From positions 1 to 5,587 of the forward strand of contig JAGHBI010000052.1 in NCBI GenBank assembly GCA_021161055.1: DNA of 5,587 nt. Direction: 5' to 3'. Below, piece after piece: positions 1 through 4,958 of the stretch. The stretch's first letter is position 1; each line of letters opens with the position of its first letter. Below the pieces are notes generated by a model. That model had not been told where the DNA came from and searched no databases. It saw only the letters and a program-made list of their open reading frames with translations. Origin of the DNA: Candidatus Iainarchaeum sp. GTDB lineage: Archaea; Iainarchaeota; Iainarchaeia; Iainarchaeales; DTGL01. The position numbers and the translations under genes are program-made.

Positions 1-64
1 CAATACTACTTTTAAACCTTTTCATAAAAAGCAGCAAAATGCAGAAAAACCCCTGTAAACATCA

Positions 65-76
65 TTTAAAAATATT
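65..76 (+). promoter_or_regulatory. Probable archaeal TATA box for gatE
   Basis: The AT-rich element TTTAAAAATATT lies 26 bp (end to start) before the ATG at 102. In archaea transcription starts roughly 22-27 bp downstream of the TATA centre, which would place the transcript start about at 93-98, so the message would be nearly leaderless. A second AT-rich stretch at 83-92 (TTTTATATAA) is also TATA-like, but it would start transcription inside the gene and is less likely. The rest of 1-101 holds no gene that I can support. The assignment rests on spacing and composition only. Confidence 0.45.
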
Positions 77-101
77 GCTGGGTTTTATATAATTGGTTTT
101 T

Positions 102-2000
102 ATGGGCGGGGTAGATTATAATGCCATTGGACTAAAAGCTGGTTTGGAGGTGCACCAGCAGCTTGATACAGGAAAGCTTTTCTGCAGGTGTCCAAGCAAG
201 CTCGTAAATCGCGAGCCTGATTTTCGTTTTACAAGGAAATTGAGGTTGGCTGCTAGCGAACTCGGAGAATTTGATAGAGCAGCCTTAGAACAGTTCAAGA
301 AAGGAACTGTTTATGAGTATGAATTCTTCAATGAATGCTGTTGCTTGGTTGAATGCGATGAGGAGCCGCCCAAGCAGGCAGATCGCAAAGCTCTTGAGGT
401 TGCTTTAAAAATTGCACTTATGTGCAACGCCCACATCTTTGACGAACTTATTGTTATGCGAAAGATTGTGATAGATGGTTCAAATGTAAGCGGCTTTCAG
501 AGAACGATGCTTATTGCCGAGAACGGAAAGCTTGATATTGGAAATAAGGAGATCGGGATTCAAACAATCGTGCTTGAAGAGGATGCCGCGCGGCCTATGA
601 AAAAAGAAGGAAATAAGATTGTATATAGGCTCGATCGCTTGGGAATTCCACTCATAGAAATAGCAACAGCTCCGCAGCTAAAAACTCCGCAAGAGGTAAA
701 GCTCTGCGCTCTGAAGATAGGCGAACTGCTCAGAAGAACCTGCAAGGTGAAGCGCGGCCTTGGCACAATAAGGCAGGATATAAACATAAGCATAGCTAAC
801 GGTGCAAGAATTGAGCTTAAGGGCGTGCAAGAATTGGAGCTCATAGATAAGTATGTTGAAAATGAGGTGAAAAGACAGCTTGCCTTGCTTGAAATAAAAG
901 AGGAACTTGCAAAAAGAGGCGTCAAGGAACAAGAGCTTGTTTGTGATTGCAAGATGCTTAGCAAGCTCTTTGAAAGCACGCAATGTAAAATAATCGCTAG
1001 CGGATTGAAACGCGGAAAACAGGTATTTGGAATTAAGCTGAACAAGTTTGCAGGATTGCTTGGCAAAGAAGTTCAGCCTGGCAGGCGATTCGGCACTGAG
1101 TTAGCGGATTGTATAAAAGTAAGGCATGGTTTAGCAGGGCTTTTTCATAGCGATGAACTGCCTAAGTATGGAATAACTGAGCGGGAGGTTGCAAGTGTTA
1201 AGCAGGCATTGGCCTGCAGAGCACAGGATGCGTTTGTTCTGCTTGTTACTGATGAAAGCACAGCTAAGAAAGCATTTGAAACAATAATTGAAAGATGTAA
1301 GATTGCTCTGAAAGGTGTGCCTGAAGAGACCCGCGAAGCACTGCCTGATGGAAATTCCTGCTACAAAAGGCCGTTACCTGGTTCGGCAAGGATGTATCCG
1401 GAAACAGATATCCCAAAAACTGTTGTGAGCAAAGAGATGATTGAGCAGCTAAGGAAAGAGCTTCCACTAACAGTTGAACAAAGATTAGCGCTTTACAAAA
1501 AACACGGTTTGAGCGAAAAATTAGCTAATGAGATGAAGCTAAGCAATTACGCTTGCTTCTTTGAAGAATTAATAAAACAGGGCTTCGATGCAAAGCGCTG
1601 TGCTGTACTTCTGCTTGAGGAGCTTAAGAGCTTAGAGCGTAGTGGCTTCGATGTGGAAAATATAAGGGAGGAGGACATAGTTACGCTTCTGGAAGCGGAG
1701 CGCAGTGGCTTTAATAAGGACCTAAGCCTCGAAGTGCTAAAAGAGAAGGCTAAGCACCCTGAAAAAAGCATGAATGCAATAATAGAGTCCTTCAAAAAGG
1801 CCGGAATGTCAGAAAAAGAGGTAAAGGAAATTATTGCAAGCATTGTTGAGAAAAACCGAAAGCTTGTGCTTGAGAGGAAAGAGCGCGCAATAAACGCACT
1901 TATGGGCGAAGCAATGTCAAGGCTCAGAGGCAAGGTCGAAGCAAAGCTCGTTGCTTCCATGCTGAAGAAAGCGATTGCAGAGCTGCTTAGCGAAAATTAA
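102..2000 (+). CDS. gatE: Glutamyl-tRNA(Gln) amidotransferase subunit E (archaeal GatE)
   Basis: GatE is the tRNA-binding and kinase/transamidase subunit of the archaeal GatDE complex. It activates Glu-tRNA(Gln) with ATP and amidates it with ammonia released from glutamine or asparagine by GatD, giving Gln-tRNA(Gln) in the cytoplasm. Visible hallmarks, numbered from the ATG at 102: GLEVHQQL (14-21), CRCP (28-31), DGSNVSGFQRT (125-135), LEEDAAR (158-164), LDRLGIPLIEIATAP (177-191), GTIRQDINIS (221-230), KGVQ (240-243) and PLPGSARMYPETDIP (424-438). An AspRS-like insert spans about 290-405. This insert separates GatE from bacterial GatB. A helical YqeY-like tail runs from about 445 to the end. 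Length, 632 aa, is normal for GatE (about 600-640). A TTG at 93 would add three residues, but the ATG at 102 fits the family N-terminus and the promoter better. No ribosome binding site is visible, consistent with a leaderless message. GatD is not in the window; the two genes are not always adjacent in archaea. Confidence 0.96.
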   Translation: MGGVDYNAIGLKAGLEVHQQLDTGKLFCRCPSKLVNREPDFRFTRKLRLAASELGEFDRAALEQFKKGTVYEYEFFNECCCLVECDEEPPKQADRKALEVALKIALMCNAHIFDELIVMRKIVIDGSNVSGFQRTMLIAENGKLDIGNKEIGIQTIVLEEDAARPMKKEGNKIVYRLDRLGIPLIEIATAPQLKTPQEVKLCALKIGELLRRTCKVKRGLGTIRQDINISIANGARIELKGVQELELIDKYVENEVKRQLALLEIKEELAKRGVKEQELVCDCKMLSKLFESTQCKIIASGLKRGKQVFGIKLNKFAGLLGKEVQPGRRFGTELADCIKVRHGLAGLFHSDELPKYGITEREVASVKQALACRAQDAFVLLVTDESTAKKAFETIIERCKIALKGVPEETREALPDGNSCYKRPLPGSARMYPETDIPKTVVSKEMIEQLRKELPLTVEQRLALYKKHGLSEKLANEMKLSNYACFFEELIKQGFDAKRCAVLLLEELKSLERSGFDVENIREEDIVTLLEAERSGFNKDLSLEVLKEKAKHPEKSMNAIIESFKKAGMSEKEVKEIIASIVEKNRKLVLERKERAINALMGEAMSRLRGKVEAKLVASMLKKAIAELLSEN

Positions 2001-2008
2001 TTAAAAAG
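1995..2008 (+). promoter_or_regulatory. Possible TATA-like element before the isomerase gene
   Basis: The sequence AATTAATTAAAAAG overlaps the gatE stop and is preceded by the purine-rich CGAAA, loosely like a BRE. It would start transcription near 2025-2032, giving a 5' leader of roughly 25 nt before the ATG at 2055. It would allow the isomerase-kinase pair to be expressed apart from gatE. AT-rich intergenic DNA often resembles this, so support is weak. Confidence 0.27.
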
Positions 2009-2030
2009 AACTGTCTTTCTAAAGGTAGAT

Positions 2031-2042
2031 GTTTGTTTTTCT
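2031..2042 (+). terminator. Possible T-rich archaeal terminator after gatE
   Basis: GTTTGTTTTTCT, 31 bp past the gatE stop, is the only T-rich run in the 54 bp gap. Archaeal RNA polymerase can terminate at T-tracts without a hairpin, and no clear hairpin is seen here. The tract is short and interrupted, so partial termination or read-through into the isomerase gene is just as possible. Confidence 0.25.
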
Positions 2043-2054
2043 GAGTGGCTCGCT

Positions 2055-3059
2055 ATGCAGAACTACAAGGCACTAATTGAGAGATATGATAAAAGCAACA
2101 TGCTCGCTTTACTACACAGCTTTCCAGAGCAGTGCGAGCTCGCTTTAGAAATTGCACTGCGCTATCCATTACATTTGAAAAAGAAAACATATGAAAATAT
2201 TTTCATCCAAGGAATGGGAGGCAGTGGCATTAGTGGCGTAATTGTTAAGGACTTACTCCAGAATATGTGTAAGGTCCCAATAGTTGTGAATAATGACTAT
2301 GCGCTGCCTGAATTTGTCGGAGAAAAAACGCTTGCGTTTTTTGTAAGCTATTCGGGAAACACTGAAGAAACGCTCACTTGCTTCAGGAAGGCCCGAGCCA
2401 GAAAGGCATCAATTGTTTGCGTAAGTTCAGATGGAAAACTTGCGAAAATGTGCAGGAACTGTATAAGAATACCTCAAGGAAAGCCACCAAGAACAATGCT
2501 TGGTTTTCTCTCACTACCTCTGCTTGTTACTGTTGCGCGCGCACAACTTTTGAAGAAACCTCTCGCTTTGAATTCCTTACCAAGGTTTTTGAAGCGCGAG
2601 CTTAGCGGTGCGGAAAGAGCAGGCAAAAAGCTTGCCAAAAACCTCTATGGCAAGATACCTGTGATCTATGCTGCTAACTCCTACCAATCGCTTGCTTTGC
2701 GCTTCCATACACAGCTTGCCGAGAATTCTGGAATGTTCTCACACTGGAATGTGCTACCGGAAGCTAACCACAACGAGATAGTGGGCTTTAAACCAAAAGA
2801 GAAAAGCTTGGCGTTTGTATTCTTCCGCAGCAAAGATGAAACTGATAGAATGCAAAAAAGATTCGAATTCACCAAAAAACTTGTAAGCAAAAGGAGTGAA
2901 AGCGTTGAGATTTGGTTAAAGGGTAAAACCCATGCTGAAAGGCTATTTTATGGCATTCTAATTGGTGACTTCGCAAGCTATTACCTTGCGCTCCTCAATA
3001 GGAAGGACCCAAGCGATATAAAAAACATAAACGCATTGAAGAAAACGCTATCGAGGTGA
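2055..3059 (+). CDS. Bifunctional phosphoglucose/phosphomannose isomerase family protein (PGI/PMI)
   Basis: Cytoplasmic sugar-phosphate isomerase expected to interconvert glucose 6-P or mannose 6-P with fructose 6-P. It belongs to the archaeal PGI/PMI branch of the PGI superfamily, which has two SIS (sugar isomerase) folds. Visible motifs in the 334 aa protein: GMGGSGISG (53-61, phosphate-binding loop), SYSGNTEET (98-106, second phosphate-binding segment), PQGKPPRTMLG (140-150), LAENS (221-225) and PEANHNE (235-241). Glu223 and His239 are 16 residues apart, matching the spacing of the catalytic Glu203/His219 pair I recall for the Pyrobaculum aerophilum enzyme. The C-terminus carries NRKDPSDIKNINALKK (315-330), the family's closing lysine-bearing helix. 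Length is normal for the family (about 300-340). The ATG at 2055 is the only plausible start; GAGTGG at 2043-2048 is a weak ribosome binding site. The stop overlaps the ribosome binding site of the next gene, a sugar kinase, which supports a role in hexose entry. Substrate balance (glucose versus mannose) cannot be read from the sequence. Confidence 0.92.
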   Translation: MQNYKALIERYDKSNMLALLHSFPEQCELALEIALRYPLHLKKKTYENIFIQGMGGSGISGVIVKDLLQNMCKVPIVVNNDYALPEFVGEKTLAFFVSYSGNTEETLTCFRKARARKASIVCVSSDGKLAKMCRNCIRIPQGKPPRTMLGFLSLPLLVTVARAQLLKKPLALNSLPRFLKRELSGAERAGKKLAKNLYGKIPVIYAANSYQSLALRFHTQLAENSGMFSHWNVLPEANHNEIVGFKPKEKSLAFVFFRSKDETDRMQKRFEFTKKLVSKRSESVEIWLKGKTHAERLFYGILIGDFASYYLALLNRKDPSDIKNINALKKTLSR

Positions 3060-3060
3060 T
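3053..3060 (+). promoter_or_regulatory. Strong ribosome binding site fixing the TTG start of the kinase-Nudix gene
   Basis: GAGGTGAT is an eight-base match to the complement of the conserved archaeal 16S rRNA 3' end, and it ends 3 nt before the TTG at 3064. The TGA stop of the isomerase lies inside it (3057-3059). This decides the rare TTG start and suggests translational coupling with the upstream gene. Confidence 0.85.
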
Positions 3061-3063
3061 ACA

Positions 3064-4365
3064 TTGGCTAAGGCTATTGGCGTTGACTTGGGGGGAACCA
3101 AGGCTATCTTCGTGCTTGTGGATGAATACGGCAGAATTCTTAAAAAGAAAAAGTATGCAACACCAAAGGAGAAAAAAGAGATACTGCGCATGCTTGTGAA
3201 AGGAATAAAAGAGATTAAAGGCAAGGAAAAGGTTGCAGGCATAGGTCTTGGGTTGGCAGGCTTTCTTGATAGCAAAAGAGGTATAATGCGCTTTTCTCCA
3301 AATATCCCTGCAATAAACAATGTGAACTTTAAAAAATACCTCAAAAAATATTTCAAAGAAAAACTTGTTTTTGAAAACGATGCAAATGCGTTCGTGGTTG
3401 CAGAGTATGCCGCAAGCTATAAGAAAAAATACAAAAATGTTGTCGGCATCACTCTCGGCACGGGCATTGGCGGCGGGGTTATAGTGGAAGGTATTCTTGT
3501 AAAAGGTCGTGGCTATGCCACCGAGCTAGGGCATATGATTGTGGACTTTTCTTCTGGGGATGTGTGCGCTTGCGGGAATCCAGGCTGTTTCGAGGAGCTG
3601 ACGGATGGAAAAGCTTTACTGAGAAAAGCTCGGAAGCTTGGCTTGAATGTGAAAAACAATATTGAGCTTGCAGAGCTTGCGAGGAAGGGAAATAAGGTGG
3701 CAAAGCGAGCGATAGAGGAAATCGCAGAATACCTCGCATTGGGGCTTGTAAACATAATAAATATCTTCGACCCTGAAGCGATAGTGATTGGCGGAGGGCT
3801 TGCAAACATAGAGCTTTTGATAGAAGAAGCGAAGAAAAAGCTGAAAAAGTACAGAGTTGTGAGAAAAAACCCGAATATACTCAAAGCAAAGCTTGGTGAT
3901 GATGCACCTGCTGTTGGCGCAGCGTTGCTCGCTCTGGAAGATTTTATAAGAATGAAGAAAACGCCGTTAGTAACAGTAGATATAATAATAGAGTATTATA
4001 AAAGAGGAAAATTTCAGGGCATAGTGCTTGTGAAAAGGAAGTTTGAACCAAAAGGTTGGGCACTGCCTGGGGGCATTGTAGAATACAACGAAACGCTGGA
4101 AAAGGCTGCCAAGCGCGAAGCTCTTGAAGAAACAGGGCTGAAAATCAGAGCATTGAAGCAGTTTAGAGCGTATTCAAATCCGAAGCGAGATCCGAGAGGG
4201 CATGCGATAACAATGGTTTTCACTGCAAAGGCATCAGGCAGGCTCAATGCAAGCTCGGATGCTGCAAGCGTTAAGGTGTTCAATATAAAGAGGCTTCCAA
4301 AAAAGCTGTGTTTTGACCATGCAAAGATAATAGCGGATTGGCTAAAGCACAGGGAAAGGGAATAA
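3064..4365 (+). CDS. ROK-family sugar kinase fused to a C-terminal Nudix hydrolase (ADP-ribose pyrophosphatase-like)
   Basis: A 433 aa two-domain protein, open throughout. Residues 1 to about 293 form a complete ROK kinase: DLGGTK (8-13, phosphate loop), ENDANAF (104-110, catalytic Asp106), TLGTGIGGG (130-138), the sugar-contacting ExGH (154-157), the ROK zinc motif CxCGxxGCxE (168-177, with His157) and IVIGGG (240-245). It most likely phosphorylates glucose or a related hexose with ATP; N-acetylmannosamine, fructose or other hexoses cannot be excluded. After a linker of only a few residues, 297-433 form a Nudix domain with a perfect box at 337-359 (Gly337, Glu343, Arg351, Glu352, Glu355, Glu356, Gly358), followed by YSNPKRDPRGH (370-380). 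That last segment resembles archaeal ADP-ribose pyrophosphatases such as the M. jannaschii enzyme. The TTG start is set by GAGGTGAT just upstream. The gene lies 4 bp after the isomerase, so its product probably feeds that enzyme. Domain calls are firm; the joint function is inference. Confidence 0.93.
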   Translation: MAKAIGVDLGGTKAIFVLVDEYGRILKKKKYATPKEKKEILRMLVKGIKEIKGKEKVAGIGLGLAGFLDSKRGIMRFSPNIPAINNVNFKKYLKKYFKEKLVFENDANAFVVAEYAASYKKKYKNVVGITLGTGIGGGVIVEGILVKGRGYATELGHMIVDFSSGDVCACGNPGCFEELTDGKALLRKARKLGLNVKNNIELAELARKGNKVAKRAIEEIAEYLALGLVNIINIFDPEAIVIGGGLANIELLIEEAKKKLKKYRVVRKNPNILKAKLGDDAPAVGAALLALEDFIRMKKTPLVTVDIIIEYYKRGKFQGIVLVKRKFEPKGWALPGGIVEYNETLEKAAKREALEETGLKIRALKQFRAYSNPKRDPRGHAITMVFTAKASGRLNASSDAASVKVFNIKRLPKKLCFDHAKIIADWLKHRERE

Positions 4366-4370
4366 AGTAA

Positions 4371-4937
4371 CTAAGCCCACTTAAAGATGCACTCCTTCAG
4401 AGAACGCCCGCCGCCTATTTTATGAGCAGCCCTTTCAATCACTTCGCCATACCTTTCCTTAACCTTCTCAAAAGCATCGCCTTTCGCTTCGTAACCTATT
4501 GGAACAATTACGAGTGGCTCGAGGTATTCTGGAAGCTCTAAAAGCTTGGCAAGCTTTTCACCATCAAATGCTGCACAGGGGCATGCACCCAAGCCCTGAT
4601 TCACTGTTTCAAGCAGAATATTTTCAAGGCACAGACCAATGTCAATGTAATACTTCCTCTCTTCTGGGCGATATGCGTTTCTTCTATCTGCAAGCACCAC
4701 GATAAGAAAGCTTGCTTCGTTCGCCCAGCTGTTGTGCTCGCTCATCGCTTGCATCACTCTCTGTTTTTCTTTGTCGCTTTCGGCAACATAAAAACGCCAG
4801 GGCTGCGTATTTCTTGCGGAAGGTGCTAAGCAGGCAGCTTCGAGGATTGCTTCTATCTGCTCCTTAGAAACCGCTTTGCTTCTATCAAAGGCTCTTACGG
4901 AGGCTCTATTTTTTATGACCTTTAAAATCTCTCTCAT
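4371..4937 (-). CDS. Nitroreductase-family FMN oxidoreductase
   Basis: A 188 aa protein of the nitroreductase fold, normally a homodimer binding FMN at the subunit interface and using NAD(P)H to reduce a substrate that cannot be predicted here. Motifs, numbered from the ATG at 4937: RASVRAF (11-17, FMN phosphate and ribityl contacts), APSARNTQPWRF (38-49, the most diagnostic segment), IDIGLCLENILL (98-109), GLGACPCAAF (115-124) and PIGYEA (146-151). Length is normal for small archaeal members (about 170-190). Two in-frame GTG codons at 4941-4946 could extend the protein by three residues, but they form part of the ribosome binding site GGTGGTG (4941-4947), so the ATG is the better start. The gene lies 21 bp after alaX on the same strand, probably in one operon, and its stop is 5 bp from the stop of the opposing kinase-Nudix gene. 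No functional link to tRNA editing is evident. No predicted membrane segment or signal peptide. Confidence 0.9.
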   Translation of the reverse strand: MREILKVIKNRASVRAFDRSKAVSKEQIEAILEAACLAPSARNTQPWRFYVAESDKEKQRVMQAMSEHNSWANEASFLIVVLADRRNAYRPEERKYYIDIGLCLENILLETVNQGLGACPCAAFDGEKLAKLLELPEYLEPLVIVPIGYEAKGDAFEKVKERYGEVIERAAHKIGGGRSLKECIFKWA

Positions 4938-4940
4938 TCG

Positions 4941-4947
4941 CACCACC
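4941..4947 (-). promoter_or_regulatory. Ribosome binding site deciding the nitroreductase start
   Basis: On the minus strand GGTGGTG ends 3 nt before the ATG at 4937-4935, the same spacing as the site ahead of the kinase-Nudix TTG. It consists of two copies of the archaeal GGTG core. Because the upstream in-frame GTG codons are this element itself, they are unlikely to be used as starts. Confidence 0.7.
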
Positions 4948-4958
4948 GCAGAACCACA

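Noticed and set aside
560..1066. A 168-codon open frame on the minus strand inside gatE.
   Set aside because: It lies wholly antisense to a gene with full GatE motifs, its translation is Ser/Leu/Phe-rich low-complexity text typical of an antisense shadow, and it has no recognisable domain or ribosome binding site.
2378..2605. A 75-codon plus-strand frame inside the isomerase gene, considered as a possible frameshift remnant.
   Set aside because: The main isomerase frame is continuous with motifs on both sides of this stretch, so there is no frameshift and the second frame is incidental.
3479..3884. Two overlapping minus-strand open frames of 108 and 123 codons inside the kinase domain.
   Set aside because: They are antisense to well-supported ROK motifs and show no family resemblance; they are composition shadows of the Lys/Leu/Ala-rich kinase.
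3941..3950. TATA-like ATTTTATAAG just ahead of the Nudix part, considered as an internal promoter.
   Set aside because: It is only about 2 bp from the internal ATG at 3952; archaeal spacing would put the transcript start well inside the Nudix coding sequence.
174..4713. AAGCTT occurs 11 times (174, 528, 1860, 2628, 2804, 3611, 3634, 3889, 4542, 4551, 4708) where about 1.5 are expected.
   Set aside because: Many copies are the codon pair AAG-CTT for Lys-Leu in Lys/Leu-rich proteins, and the spacing is irregular, so codon choice explains it better than a repeat or site array.
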